Below, piece by piece: positions 33,305-43,511 of a stretch of DNA of 64,000 nucleotides. The position numbers were made by a program, and so were the translations under genes. Source of the DNA: Clostridiales bacterium (GTDB lineage: Bacteria > Bacillota > Clostridia > Lachnospirales > Lachnospiraceae); NCBI GenBank assembly GCA_021199255.1, contig JAJQIK010000038.1, positions 37,063-101,062 on the forward strand. Direction: 5' to 3'. Each line of letters begins with the position of its first letter. Within the stretch, counting starts at the first letter, position 1. Under the pieces are notes generated by a model that saw only the letters and a list, made by a program, of their open reading frames with translations, was not told the DNA's origin and ran no database searches.

Positions 33305-34912
33305 TCAATACTTGACGCCCCAGACGCTTTCGTTATTGCCTACCGCGCTGAAGGTCATCACCTGCGTACCGGCTTCATCGTTCATCTGGCAGAATACCCC
33401 GCTATAGCTTACATCACCATAGGTAATATTCATGTAACAAGTGTTATCTTTATATTCCCAACTACCTGTTATTCCATCTCCGTATACCTTGCCGTTTTCC
33501 TCTAAGTACAGGATAAAGGGTTCTGCAATATTGGCGTCGATAGCCGTTCCCTGATTAATCACGTAATATCTGCCTGCCATATCCGCCATCTCATATCCGC
33601 TCCCGCTTACAGTCTCGCCGTCCGTCGCATAAGGCAGCATACAGGGCCAGCCTTCTTCATTGACGATGAACTGATGGACACGAGGTTCATGCTCCTCTGT
33701 TTTATTATCAAATCTGGTATGGTTGACAATATACTTCTTACCGTCGTCATCGATGAACGCGGAATTATGGCCGGTAGCCATATACGCCATCTCCAGACTC
33801 GGCAGATAGTAGTTGCCGGATAATTTCAGTCCATAGGTATTATGCTCAGGATTGGTGGTATCCAGCGGATACTCGCCGTTCATATCCACATAATCCCCGT
33901 CTATCGTCTCAGAACGGAATACCCGGATCTGATAACCGCCCTCTCTCGTAAGGGAGCCGTAGGACACAAACAGATAATAGTAACCGCTCTCCTCATCATA
34001 TAAGATGTAAGGTCCCTCAATGGAACTGTGGTTCCCCCCTAACAATCTCTTGCCAAAATAGGTATCCACCCTATTTTCCTCATCGGCTTCCGGATGAATC
34101 ACTTCGCCTGTCTCCGCGTCCAGCTCCAGCAGATACATACCGCCTGACCAGGAACCGTATACCATCCACAGCCTGCCATCCTCATCATACAATACGGTGG
34201 GGTCGATAGCGTTGGGATATTCATTGTAATTATACTCGTTGCTCTTCTTGATATAAGTATCCTTGGCGGTCTCCCTGTCCACATACTCCGTCACATCGGT
34301 ACTGTCTAACGTCTCCGCCGTAAAGCCGGAATAAATCAAAGCACCCTGCCATTCATAAGGCCCGTCAATATTCTCGCTGGTGGCATAGCACAGATTAGAG
34401 GCGTTCCATGTAGAGGAGGTACAGAAATACAAATAATAAAGCCCGGTAGCTTCATTGTAGATTACATCCGGCGCCCATACGTGCCAGCCCCTGTCGTCGG
34501 TAGGGATAACGCTGTTTTTGCTGCCCGCATAAGCAAAAGCCTCGTCATTCGCCATCAGTTCATAATAAATCGCATCTTTTACTTTATAACCGTCCCCAAT
34601 CGACGTCCATGTCCGCAGATCCTCAGATACCGCCGTGGACATATGGGAACCGAAGATGTAATATTTGCCGTCCGCCTTAATAATCGACGGATCATGCACA
34701 CTGACTCCCGCTTCGATCTTAGCGGTAATAATGCCGTCATAGCTGACCGTATAATCCAAATCCGCGGGAGCTTCCTCCGCAGTGTCCTCTTCTGCCTGCG
34801 CCGAATCATCGCCGTCGGTATCCTGATTCTCCTGTTTGGCGCCGCAGGCCGTAAGCCCAAACAGTACGGATACCCCCAATACGCAGGCAAGCAATGCCTT
34901 TCTTTTCATCAT
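33305..34912 (-). CDS. GH43 family arabinan endo-1,5-alpha-L-arabinosidase, lipoprotein
   Basis: The protein has 535 residues. A lipoprotein signal ends in LTACGAK (lipobox Cys at about residue 23), followed by an acidic linker. The five-bladed GH43 propeller shows VHDPSIIKADGKYYIFGSH with the general-base Asp, WAPDVIYNEATGLYYLYF, NAIDPTVLYDEDGRLWMVYG and SSIEGPYILYDEESGYYYLF with the general-acid Glu. The last about 90 residues form a separate beta domain. It probably cuts arabinan outside the cell. AGGAGAAGG lies ahead of the start. Confidence 0.88.
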   Translation of the reverse strand: MMKRKALLACVLGVSVLFGLTACGAKQENQDTDGDDSAQAEEDTAEEAPADLDYTVSYDGIITAKIEAGVSVHDPSIIKADGKYYIFGSHMSTAVSEDLRTWTSIGDGYKVKDAIYYELMANDEAFAYAGSKNSVIPTDDRGWHVWAPDVIYNEATGLYYLYFCTSSTWNASNLCYATSENIDGPYEWQGALIYSGFTAETLDSTDVTEYVDRETAKDTYIKKSNEYNYNEYPNAIDPTVLYDEDGRLWMVYGSWSGGMYLLELDAETGEVIHPEADEENRVDTYFGKRLLGGNHSSIEGPYILYDEESGYYYLFVSYGSLTREGGYQIRVFRSETIDGDYVDMNGEYPLDTTNPEHNTYGLKLSGNYYLPSLEMAYMATGHNSAFIDDDGKKYIVNHTRFDNKTEEHEPRVHQFIVNEEGWPCMLPYATDGETVSGSGYEMADMAGRYYVINQGTAIDANIAEPFILYLEENGKVYGDGITGSWEYKDNTCYMNITYGDVSYSGVFCQMNDEAGTQVMTFSAVGNNESVWGVKY

Positions 34913-35100
34913 AATCCTTCTCCTTTTAATTGCCTGTTGAATAGGCTATTTCATAACCACCAATTATACTATATCAGAAACGCTCCTTATCTTCAATCTT
35001 TTATTTACGTTTTTGTAAAATATTTTATTATTTTATATATTTCATATTAAAGGAAATCCGGCTTCCTTTTCCCAAATCTTTTCCCTTGCAGGGAACCGTC

Positions 35101-35889
35101 TCACTCGTTGGTGGCAATATCGATTCTGCGCAGTTTCTCAAACAGGATTTCTTCCTCTGTGGGCAGATCCTCAGAAGCCTCCAGTTGCTGCCTGACCTGA
35201 TACATCTGCTTATCAATGGAGGCAATCTGTTCCGCGCATGCTGTCAGCTGCTCCACAATTTCCTGCTGGTTCGGTATTTCCTGCTTGTATTTCATCTGAT
35301 GCTCCAGGCTTGCCCAGAAATCCATCGCAATGGTGCGAATCTGTACCTCGACCGCCATATTCTTGGTCCGGTCGGAGAAAAACACCGGCACGCTGACGAT
35401 CATGTGATAGCTGCGGTAGCCGTTGGGCTTGGGATTCTTAATGTAATCCTTTCTCCTGATGACGGTGATATCATCCTGTTTCGCCAGCGCGTGAGCCAAA
35501 ACATAGATGTCGTCTACATAGGAGCACACTACCCGGATACCCGCCACATCATACAAGTTCTCTTCCACGTTCTCTACCGTAAAATCAAGCCCTTTCCGGG
35601 CAAGCTTCTCCATGATGCTGGTGCTGCTCTTTAAACGGGAATTGATGGAAGTAATGGGATTACGCTGATACCGCACATTAAATTCAGAATTCAGCACGTC
35701 AAATTTAGTGCGTATTTCCTTAATCGCGCAGCTATATCGCATTCTCATCTCCCTGTAATCTACCACCGTGCCCGCCATTTTCCTGCGTTGATCATAAATT
35801 GCCTGATCCACATTTGGAATGACCATAGTTTGTGTATCCTCCGCGTCCTGACTCATCTCATCTAACGGAAAAAAGGGATTACCGCTCAT
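35101..35889 (-). CDS. Small alarmone synthetase (RelQ/YjbM-like (p)ppGpp synthetase)
   Basis: About 262 residues from ATG 35889, with GGAGGACAAAAG upstream. The RelA/SpoT synthetase domain shows SRLKSSTSIMEKLARKG, DVAGIRVVCSYVDDIYVLA, KDYIKNPKPNGYRSYHMI and VEVQIRTIAMDFWASLEHQ. There is no hydrolase domain. An N-terminal extension of about 60 residues and a C-terminal helical tail frame the domain. It makes (p)ppGpp from ATP and GTP/GDP under stress; regulation is not visible. Confidence 0.88.
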   Translation of the reverse strand: MSGNPFFPLDEMSQDAEDTQTMVIPNVDQAIYDQRRKMAGTVVDYREMRMRYSCAIKEIRTKFDVLNSEFNVRYQRNPITSINSRLKSSTSIMEKLARKGLDFTVENVEENLYDVAGIRVVCSYVDDIYVLAHALAKQDDITVIRRKDYIKNPKPNGYRSYHMIVSVPVFFSDRTKNMAVEVQIRTIAMDFWASLEHQMKYKQEIPNQQEIVEQLTACAEQIASIDKQMYQVRQQLEASEDLPTEEEILFEKLRRIDIATNE

Positions 35890-36138
35890 TTTCTTTTGTC
35901 CTCCAATAATAACAGTTGTTTTTAATTCCATGCAGGAAATCCTGCTTTTCCAAGCGCAAATCCTGCACGCTTTTTACTTCGCTCAACCTATCATATCTCA
36001 TAAAATATCCAAAAACAATTAACGGATTCTTAATTTACTATAAAAGTCCTGATAATGCTTCCCCGGCGCAAAAACTTCCGCAGGCTGAACCAGCCTGCGG
36101 AAGTTCTATGTCGCTCTATTCGTTTCCCGCCGCCTGCG

Positions 36139-36924
36139 TTAAAACCGGGAGCCGTTTCCATTCCACGCGTACGTACCGTCGTTACCGGGACAGGAATACT
36201 GTCCGCCGCCACCGTATGTGATATCCTTCAGCGCCGCGTATAATTCCGCGTCTGTCATATAAATATAAGGATTGACCCAGAAAACAGACACGATACCCAA
36301 GGTAACGCTTCCTAAAATCAGCCAGCCCAGGAAGGACAGATCCAACACAAAAGCGTTCCACTTATTGCCCGTCATCATCTGTTTACTTACGGCAAACGCT
36401 TCCTTCGAGTCCAGTTCCGGGTGCTCCGCCATAATATACGGGATCATTCGGTATTCATAAGCCTTCACAATCCCCGGTATGACCAGCAGCAGCGACCACA
36501 GCGCCGTATATAACCCTTTTAAAAACATCGTCTTGACCACATTCAGATAAGAGTGGGTAAAGGCAAATCCCAGTTCACCCAAATCCGCTTTCCGGTAATG
36601 GCTGACAACGAAAAAGCGATGGGCACCCACCCGCAGGGGCGCAAAAACGAAAATATCCAGCATCACCGCCGCTATCATAATCACCATAAAAATAATGATA
36701 AATAAAGTCAGATAACTCATCAACTGCGTTATTTGCGCAAAGCTCATATTGCCCATATTGCCCGTATTATCAGTAGAATAGGAATAACCGCTGCGGCCGC
36801 CTCCGAAGGATGCTCCCACATCACCGCCTATCACGCTTAAAAGCAGCGCCGCCAATACCATTTTCCAGTAATTGAACTTGAAATACTTCTTCGCGTTCTC
36901 TTTTAATTCCGCTCTTGTCCACAT
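36139..36924 (-). CDS. DUF975 family membrane protein
   Basis: About 261 residues from ATG 36924, with GGAGAG six bases upstream. It begins MWTRAELKENAKKYFKFNYW, the conserved DUF975 start, and has five to six membrane segments. LGELGFAFTHSYLNVVKTMF, IPGIVKAYEYRMIPYIMAE and SKEAFAVSKQMMTGNKWNAF are family-typical. The tail is Gly/Tyr-rich. Function of the family is unknown. Confidence 0.8.
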   Translation of the reverse strand: MWTRAELKENAKKYFKFNYWKMVLAALLLSVIGGDVGASFGGGRSGYSYSTDNTGNMGNMSFAQITQLMSYLTLFIIIFMVIMIAAVMLDIFVFAPLRVGAHRFFVVSHYRKADLGELGFAFTHSYLNVVKTMFLKGLYTALWSLLLVIPGIVKAYEYRMIPYIMAEHPELDSKEAFAVSKQMMTGNKWNAFVLDLSFLGWLILGSVTLGIVSVFWVNPYIYMTDAELYAALKDITYGGGGQYSCPGNDGTYAWNGNGSRF

Positions 36925-37056
36925 AGACAACTCTCCTCTCACATGTGTATAGATGCTCTTCATGGCAAATCATTTTTAATTACTCTAATATACTATGTGA
37001 TAAAATGCAATATAAAACTTTATTTTTAATATTTTCTTCTCCAGTCTCCTCCGCCC

Positions 37057-38388
37057 TTATGTTTCCTTCCTGTCCGCAAAGGTCACCGTAATCTCCGTTC
37101 CCTTTCCTACTTCGCTGACCAGCGAAATATGAGCCTCATGAGCCGCCACAATGTGTTTTACAATGGCGAGCCCCAGTCCGGTCCCTCCGGTAGACTTGGA
37201 GCGGCTTTTATCCACCCTGTAAAACCGTTCGAAAATGCGTTCCTGACTTTCCATAGGGATCCCGATTCCCGTGTCCCGCACCCGCAGGACGGGCTGTTCC
37301 CCCGCCATTTCCACCGTGACAAACACAGAGCCGCCTATATTGTTATAACAGATGGCGTTATCGCAGAGGTTATAAATCAATTCCTCAAGCATCTGCCTGT
37401 TGCCCTGAATGGTGCAGGGGCTTCCCTCTATGGATAGAATCACGCCGTGCTCCTCCGCACGAATTTGCAGCATCTCCACGCTGTCCTGCGCAAGCTCATA
37501 GAGATTGATTTCCTCAAAGGGCTCCTCCTCCTTCATCACATCCAGCTCGGACAATCGGATAATATCATTGATCAGAGTCAGCAGCCGATTGGCGCTCTGA
37601 TGAATCCCGGCGGCAAAGCGAACCGCGTCCTCTCCCGCCGCCATACCGTTCTCAATCAGCTCCGAGTATCCGGAGATGGCCGCCAAAGGCGTCTTCAGCT
37701 CATGGGACACATTGGCGGTAAATTCCTGTCTCATATTGGCATTGCTTAAGATCGCCTCATGCTGCGCCTTGATGGTTTCCGCAAAGGGCACCAGCTCCTC
37801 GTACACATTGGCATCCTCTATATGATCCATGTCCGCCGCCATTTGTTCGATAGGTGAGACCAGACTTTTGGTCAGATACCGGGACAAGGCCAGACACACC
37901 ACCAGAAGTAAAATCAGCGTCCCTATAAATACCGGCAGGGAACGGTACAAAATACTCCAGATGCTATGGGACTCCCTCGCCACACGCAAAATACTCCCGT
38001 CTTCCAGCAGCAGGGCGTAATAAAAGGTATTTCTTCCCTTGGTGGAAGACTGGCGCACCGACTGCCCTTCCCCGTATTGTATGGCGTCCCGCACCTCCGG
38101 CCGTTCCAGATGATTATCCATGGCCGTCCTGTCGGCGTCGCTTTCATAGAGCACATCGCCGTCAGCGCTGATCACGGTAATACGCATATCCTCCTTCTGA
38201 TAACTGCCCTCGTCTGCCTCTCCCTGCACCCATTCGCTATTCTGCGCCAGCAATGAGGCGTAAAGCTTCAAATCCTCCAGTACCTGCGCCTGTAGAATGC
38301 GATAGAAGACAATCGTCATCAACAATACTGTGATGACAACCGCTATCGACGATATCAGGATTAACTGTTTATTGATTTTCTTTTTCAC
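37057..38388 (-). CDS. phoR: PhoR-type sensor histidine kinase
   Basis: The protein has 443 residues from a GTG at 38388. A membrane segment at about 10-30 and another at about 150-172 bracket an extracytoplasmic sensor. The kinase core has NVSHELKTPLAAISGYSEL with the phospho-accepting His, NLCDNAICYNN (N box), RVRDTGIGIP (G1) and STGGTGLGLAIVKHIV (G2). It sits 54 bp after phoB at the end of the phosphate block, so it is assigned as the phosphate-starvation kinase. Confidence 0.85.
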   Translation of the reverse strand: MKKKINKQLILISSIAVVITVLLMTIVFYRILQAQVLEDLKLYASLLAQNSEWVQGEADEGSYQKEDMRITVISADGDVLYESDADRTAMDNHLERPEVRDAIQYGEGQSVRQSSTKGRNTFYYALLLEDGSILRVARESHSIWSILYRSLPVFIGTLILLLVVCLALSRYLTKSLVSPIEQMAADMDHIEDANVYEELVPFAETIKAQHEAILSNANMRQEFTANVSHELKTPLAAISGYSELIENGMAAGEDAVRFAAGIHQSANRLLTLINDIIRLSELDVMKEEEPFEEINLYELAQDSVEMLQIRAEEHGVILSIEGSPCTIQGNRQMLEELIYNLCDNAICYNNIGGSVFVTVEMAGEQPVLRVRDTGIGIPMESQERIFERFYRVDKSRSKSTGGTGLGLAIVKHIVAAHEAHISLVSEVGKGTEITVTFADRKET

Positions 38389-38442
38389 GCCGCATCCATG
38401 CCTTTCTGTCCGCCCGCGCGGCCTGCGCGCGGCGTCGGACGG

Positions 38443-39129
38443 TTACGATTCGATTACGCTGTCCAGAATATAACCCACATTACGGACGGTCTTAATCATT
38501 GCGCCCGCTTCGCCTAATTTCTGCCGCAGAGTCTTAATATGCATATCCAGCGTTCTGGATTCCCCCTGGAAATCCGTCCCCCATACCTGATTCAATATCT
38601 CATCTCTGCTTGTCACGATTCCCGCATGAAGCATCAAAAGCTTCAACAGCTCATATTCCTTATAGGTCAGCTCGCACAGCTTATGATCCACATAAACCGC
38701 ATGTCTTTCCCTGTCCAGAAAAATTCTGCCGATGGACAGGCATTTATCCCCTTTATCCTCTCCGCTTCTCCGGAGCAGCGCCTTGACGCGGGAGATCATT
38801 TCCATGACCCCAAAGGGCTTAGTGAGATAATCGTCCGCCCCGATATCCAGCCCCTTGACCTTATCAATCTCCGTGGTTTTGGCAGTAACCAGTATAATCG
38901 GCGTTTTTCTGGTAAGGGAATTTTCCCGGAGCTTCCTGACAATCGTCAGTCCGTCCTCGTCCGGCAGCATGATATCCAGCAGAATCAGATTGGGTACCTT
39001 TATTTTTAAAGCCTGATAGAAGCTGCCTGCATTCTCATACACCGCCACATCATAACCGCTGTTTTTCAGGGAAAAGCTTTCTATTTCGCTGATATTCCTG
39101 TCATCTTCCACAATATAGATCGTACTCAT
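38443..39129 (-). CDS. phoB: PhoB-type response regulator (OmpR/PhoB family)
   Basis: The protein has 228 residues. The receiver has LILLDIMLPDEDGL with the phosphorylated Asp, LVTAKTTEIDKVKGLDIGADDYLTKPF with the conserved Lys, and a C-terminal winged helix with ELTYKEYELLKLLML and ESRTLDMHIKTLRQKLGE. It probably binds the 11-bp-period repeats found upstream of nptA, pstS and the small membrane gene. Confidence 0.85.
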   Translation of the reverse strand: MSTIYIVEDDRNISEIESFSLKNSGYDVAVYENAGSFYQALKIKVPNLILLDIMLPDEDGLTIVRKLRENSLTRKTPIILVTAKTTEIDKVKGLDIGADDYLTKPFGVMEMISRVKALLRRSGEDKGDKCLSIGRIFLDRERHAVYVDHKLCELTYKEYELLKLLMLHAGIVTSRDEILNQVWGTDFQGESRTLDMHIKTLRQKLGEAGAMIKTVRNVGYILDSVIES

Positions 39130-39176
39130 CTGCCCTCACCTTTCTTATATGTTTCCGGGTACTCCCGGACGCTGAC

Positions 39177-40961
39177 TCAGGATTTTTTCTCAGGAAGCGC
39201 ATATTGCTGCAAATACGCTTCATATAAGGAACGGAATTTCTCCGGCTCCCGCTCTTTAATTTCTTCATGGTAGCCGTGCATTTCCAGAGAGTCCTCCCTG
39301 ATCTGCACCATGCTGACCGCTATGTGCATACAGTGCGCCGCGATTCTCTCATAGCCGGTCACAATATCCGAGAGCAAAAAGCCCAGCTCTATGGTACATT
39401 TTCCTTTACGGAGACGTTTGACGTGCCGCTTTCTCACCTCTGCGCTCAGTTCCTCCACCACTGCCTGCAAAACCTCCACCTCGGATACCAATGCGGTATC
39501 CTCTTCCTGAAAAACCCGGAAAGAGGTAAGCAGAATCTGGCGGATCGCCCTGGTAAAAACTTCCAGTTCTTCCTGCGCTTTACTGGAAAAATGCATTTCC
39601 TTGCGCGCCATCTCCTCACAGGCCCTGACAATCCCCACCGCATGATCCGAAATCCGTTCAAAATCTCCGATGCTATGCAGATACAGGGTCAGGGAACGGC
39701 TGTCCCGCTCTGACAATTCCTTACCGGAAAGCTTCAACAGATAGGTTCCCAGCACATCTTCATAACGATCCACGTCCTCTTCCATCTGTACGACGCTGCA
39801 GACTGTCTCCTCATCATATTCCTTCAACAAGGTGACAGCCCTATTATACGACTCCTGAACCGTTTCCGCCATATGAAAAATAACCCGCCTGCACTGTTCC
39901 ATAGCAACCGCCGGATTATTCATAAAACGGCTGTCAAGCACCTTAATATCTTCATCAATATAACGGGCAGCAACCTCCTCCGACGGTTCCTCCCGGACAG
40001 TCAGATAGGCCAGCTTCTCCAACAGGCCGGAAGCGGGAAGCAGTATACAGGTCGCAAAGACATTAAAAATCGTGTGTATCACGGCAATGCCGAAGGGCTG
40101 CGCCGCCCAGTCCATAAAGGAGAAATGAAGGACTGCATTGAGGCTGTAAAACACCAGCATAAACAAAATGGTGCCGATCAGATTAAAATACAGATGTACC
40201 ATCGCCGCCCGTTTCGCATTCTTGGAGGTTCCCACCGCCGATAACAGGGCGGTCACACAGGTACCGATATTCTGCCCCATAATAATCGGCAACGCCGTAC
40301 CATAAGCCACCGAGCCGGTTGCGCACAGAGCCTGTAAAATACCTACAGACGCTGAAGAGCTCTGGATAACCGCCGTCAGAAGCATACCCACGATCATACC
40401 CAGCACCGGATTGGAAAATACCAGCAGCAGATTGGTAAATTCCGGCACATCCGCCAGGGGCTTCACCGCCGCAGACATGGTATCCATTCCAAACATCAGC
40501 ACCGCAAATCCAATCAGGATAATCGCCGCGTTTTTATATCTGTCTTTATGGGAAAACAATAAGAGTCCTACGCCAATGATGGCAAGGATCGGAGAAAAAG
40601 AGGCTGGTTTTAATAGCTGTACAAAAAAATTACCGCTTTCAATGCCCGTCAGGCTTAACAGCCATGAGGTGACGGTGGTGCCAATATTGGCGCCCATAAT
40701 AATACCAATCGCGTTAGAGAGCTTCATAATCCCCGAATTTACAAATCCTACCACCATCACAGTGGTAGCCGAGGAAGACTGTATCACGGCTGTGACGCCC
40801 GCCCCCAGCAGCACCGCTTTCCACTTACCGGAGGTAAGCTTCTCCAGAATCTGCTCCATTCTGCCTCCGCTGGCTTTGGACAATCCCTCCCCCAGCACAT
40901 GCATACCATATAGAAACAGAGCCAATCCGCCTATCATTGAGAGCACATCAAAAAAATCCAT
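39177..40961 (-). CDS. nptA: Na+/phosphate cotransporter with C-terminal PhoU-like domain
   Basis: About 594 residues from ATG 40961 (GAGGAGG nine bases upstream). Two inverted membrane repeats carry the signature VIQSSSATTVMVVGFVNSG and VIQSSSASVGILQAL. Residues about 370-580 form PhoU-like helices (MEEDVDRYEDVLGTYLLKL, HSIGDFERISDHAVGIV). It imports phosphate driven by Na+, with the cytoplasmic part likely sensing phosphate status. It lies between phoU and phoB, and a Pho-box-like repeat lies upstream. Confidence 0.88.
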   Translation of the reverse strand: MDFFDVLSMIGGLALFLYGMHVLGEGLSKASGGRMEQILEKLTSGKWKAVLLGAGVTAVIQSSSATTVMVVGFVNSGIMKLSNAIGIIMGANIGTTVTSWLLSLTGIESGNFFVQLLKPASFSPILAIIGVGLLLFSHKDRYKNAAIILIGFAVLMFGMDTMSAAVKPLADVPEFTNLLLVFSNPVLGMIVGMLLTAVIQSSSASVGILQALCATGSVAYGTALPIIMGQNIGTCVTALLSAVGTSKNAKRAAMVHLYFNLIGTILFMLVFYSLNAVLHFSFMDWAAQPFGIAVIHTIFNVFATCILLPASGLLEKLAYLTVREEPSEEVAARYIDEDIKVLDSRFMNNPAVAMEQCRRVIFHMAETVQESYNRAVTLLKEYDEETVCSVVQMEEDVDRYEDVLGTYLLKLSGKELSERDSRSLTLYLHSIGDFERISDHAVGIVRACEEMARKEMHFSSKAQEELEVFTRAIRQILLTSFRVFQEEDTALVSEVEVLQAVVEELSAEVRKRHVKRLRKGKCTIELGFLLSDIVTGYERIAAHCMHIAVSMVQIREDSLEMHGYHEEIKEREPEKFRSLYEAYLQQYALPEKKS

Positions 40962-41069
40962 GATAACCTCCTCTGTGCCGCGTCCGCCGCCTACCGGCGC
41001 TGCGCAGCCCTTCGTCAAATATATGATTTGAAATTATCATGGATTTATCCCTGTCGCTATCAGCCTTTT

Positions 41070-41097
41070 GTAAAAACAATGTAAAATTCATGTAAAG
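41070..41097 (-). promoter_or_regulatory. Pho-box-like triple repeat upstream of nptA
   Basis: On the plus strand GTAAAAACAAT, GTAAAATTCAT and GTAAAGC follow each other with an exact 11-bp period; on the coding strand this is TTTAC repeats, as in Pho boxes. It lies about 110 bp upstream of the nptA start. Confidence 0.6.
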
Positions 41098-41153
41098 CGC
41101 GCCCTGCAGCTTTTACACAGGATTTTTCACGGCAGGCCGCCGGCGCGCGGATA

Positions 41154-41816
41154 CTACAACAGCCTTGTATCTCTCATATTTCCGGTTTCCTGAAAGATTT
41201 CCCACTCCCCCAGATTGACCGCATGATCGCCTATTTTTTCCAGATATTTGGCGATCATCAGGACGTCGATACAGCCGTCTACATCAGCGGTTTCTTCTTT
41301 TAAATGGACTACCAGGTCATCTTTGACCTGATTAAAAAGCTCATCTACCTTATCGTCCCCGGCAATCACCTTTTCCGCGTCTTCCTCGCTGCGCTTCAAG
41401 AAGGCGGCTACCCCATTATGAAGAAGAGCCTTGCTTTCTTTCACCATAACCGGCAGATTCCGGGAATAAAAGGAAATATCCTTCATCTGCAGCCTTAAAA
41501 TCAATTCCGCCATATCCGCAACAATATCGCCCACTCTTTTAATATCCGTTACCACCTTCAGGCTGGCCGATACGGTTCGCAGATCTCTGGCAAGCGGGTG
41601 CTGTCTGGTAATCAGGGACAGACATCTGGATTCAATATTCTTCTCCATATCCTTGACCATTCTGTCCTGTTCTAAAATGGTAAGAATCGTCTCCTCATCT
41701 TTAACCTCCATTGCGGCAAATAGCCTGTCGTATACCGCTTCCACCTGAAAACACATTTTCTTCAGGTCGTCTCTTAGCTGGCTCAATTCATGTTCAAACA
41801 CTGTTCTTGGCGACAT
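41154..41816 (-). CDS. phoU: Phosphate signalling complex protein PhoU
   Basis: About 220 residues from ATG 41816, preceded by AAAGGGGTGGGAG. All-helical; the two PhoU repeats show TILEQDRMVKDMEKNIESRC, SASLKVVTDIKRVGDIVADMAE and VDGCIDVLMIAKYLEKIGDHAVNLGEW with the metal-binding E/D clusters. It links Pst transport to PhoR. It starts 16 bp after pstB. Confidence 0.9.
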   Translation of the reverse strand: MSPRTVFEHELSQLRDDLKKMCFQVEAVYDRLFAAMEVKDEETILTILEQDRMVKDMEKNIESRCLSLITRQHPLARDLRTVSASLKVVTDIKRVGDIVADMAELILRLQMKDISFYSRNLPVMVKESKALLHNGVAAFLKRSEEDAEKVIAGDDKVDELFNQVKDDLVVHLKEETADVDGCIDVLMIAKYLEKIGDHAVNLGEWEIFQETGNMRDTRLL

Positions 41817-41832
41817 ACTCCCACCCCTTTCT

Positions 41833-42591
41833 CTAACCGAATCTTCCGGTAATATAATCTTCTGTTCTCTTATCCCTGGGTCTGGAAAACAGATTATCCG
41901 TCGTGTCAAATTCCACTACCTCGCCTACCAGAAAGAACGCGGTATCATCTGACACACGAGTAGCCTGCTGCATATTATGTGTAACTACAACTATAGTGTA
42001 TTCTTTTTTCAAAGCGATCATCAATTCCTCTACCTTCAGGGTAGAAATAGGATCCAGCGCGGACGTCGGCTCATCCATCAGCAGTACCTCCGGTTCCACC
42101 GCCAGGGCTCTGGCAATACACAATCTCTGCTGCTGTCCGCCCGAAAGCCCCAGCGCCGACTTTTTCAGCCGATCCTTCACCTCGTCCCATATGGCGGCGT
42201 CCCTCAGACTTTTCTCCACAAGCTCATCTAAGGCAGCCTTGTTCTTAATCCCATGGATTCTGGGGCCGTAGGCTATGTTGTCGTAAATACTCATGGGAAA
42301 AGGATTCGGCTGCTGGAATACCATGCCTACGCGTTTGCGCAGAATCGTGGTATCGACTCTGGGCGCGTAGATATCTTCACCGTCCAGATAGACGTTTCCC
42401 TCGATCTTAACGCAATCGATCAAATCGTTCATCCGGTTGAGGGTTTTCAGAAAGGTGGATTTTCCACAGCCGGACGGCCCGATAAAAGCGGTCACCGCGT
42501 TTGCCCGGATATTCATATCAATATCCTTCAGGGCGTGATTAGCTCCATAATATAAATTTAATTTACTTGTGCTTATCTTCACATTCTCCAT
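41833..42591 (-). CDS. pstB: Phosphate ABC transporter ATP-binding protein PstB
   Basis: The protein has 252 residues with Walker [21 protein letters not shown]-loop [16 protein letters not shown] signature [16 protein letters not shown] and Walker [15 protein letters not shown]. It drives phosphate import through PstC/PstA. Confidence 0.95.
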   Translation of the reverse strand: MENVKISTSKLNLYYGANHALKDIDMNIRANAVTAFIGPSGCGKSTFLKTLNRMNDLIDCVKIEGNVYLDGEDIYAPRVDTTILRKRVGMVFQQPNPFPMSIYDNIAYGPRIHGIKNKAALDELVEKSLRDAAIWDEVKDRLKKSALGLSGGQQQRLCIARALAVEPEVLLMDEPTSALDPISTLKVEELMIALKKEYTIVVVTHNMQQATRVSDDTAFFLVGEVVEFDTTDNLFSRPRDKRTEDYITGRFG

Positions 42592-42671
42592 AGCTCATAT
42601 CCTCTCAGCCTGCCTGCTTCACAACAGGCAGGCGATTTCTCTCGCATCCCATTCCTATTGTCCAGCGCCGG

Positions 42672-43511
42672 TCAGTGTATCAGCTTCTTCGTCAAATATT
42701 TGGTCAGGAAATTAATCCCCAGCACGATGCACAGAAGTACCGTCGCAATACCAAAGGCCACGTCATACTGCGCCTTCGACATACTTAAATATAATTGGAT
42801 CGTCAGGGTGCCTCCGGATTCCATGATCTTATGGAGCAGCCCGGCGCCGCCTTTGGGCAGCAGATAACCGCTTCCCGCCGTAAATAAGAGCGCGGCGGAT
42901 TCCCCCACGATACGCCCTACCGCCAGAATAACGCCGGTCAGAATACCAGGCATGGCCGAAGGCAGAAGTATGGTTCTGATCATATACCATCTGGTAGCGC
43001 CCATGCCCACCGCGCCGCTTCGATAACTGTCGGGCACCGTCTTAAGAGCCTCCTGGGTATTCCTTGTAATCAAAGGCAGAATCATCAGCGTCAGGGTCAG
43101 GGCGCCGGTAAGAATCGAATAGCCAAGGTTTAAGGTCGTGCCAAAAAACACCATACCGAACAGGCCAAAGATAATAGAAGGAATACCGGAAAGCGTTTCC
43201 GTCGTAAACTCGATCAGGCGGACAATCCTGCCGGGCTTCGCGTATTCATTCAGATAAATCGCCGACCCGATTCCAATAGGCGTCGCGATCAGCAGCGTCA
43301 ATACCACAATATAAAGCGTATTCACAATATTTCCCGCAATCCCCGTGGTTCCCTTCAGGGCGCTGGTTACCGTAGTCAGGAACTCCCAACTGACGCTGGG
43401 CACTCCCTTGATAAAGACATACAGAATAATGACCATCAAAAGAATCACGGAGAAAAAAGCCGCCAGATAAATTAACGCAAGAACCAGACGATCTTTCATT
43501 TTTCTAGTCAT
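42672..43511 (-). CDS. pstA: Phosphate ABC transporter permease PstA
   Basis: The protein has 279 residues and six membrane segments. ETLSGIPSIIFGLFGMVFFG and GATRWYMIRTILLPSAMPGILTG with the permease EAA loop are typical. The start overlaps the pstC stop by 8 bp, so the two are translated together. Confidence 0.93.
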   Translation of the reverse strand: MTRKMKDRLVLALIYLAAFFSVILLMVIILYVFIKGVPSVSWEFLTTVTSALKGTTGIAGNIVNTLYIVVLTLLIATPIGIGSAIYLNEYAKPGRIVRLIEFTTETLSGIPSIIFGLFGMVFFGTTLNLGYSILTGALTLTLMILPLITRNTQEALKTVPDSYRSGAVGMGATRWYMIRTILLPSAMPGILTGVILAVGRIVGESAALLFTAGSGYLLPKGGAGLLHKIMESGGTLTIQLYLSMSKAQYDVAFGIATVLLCIVLGINFLTKYLTKKLIH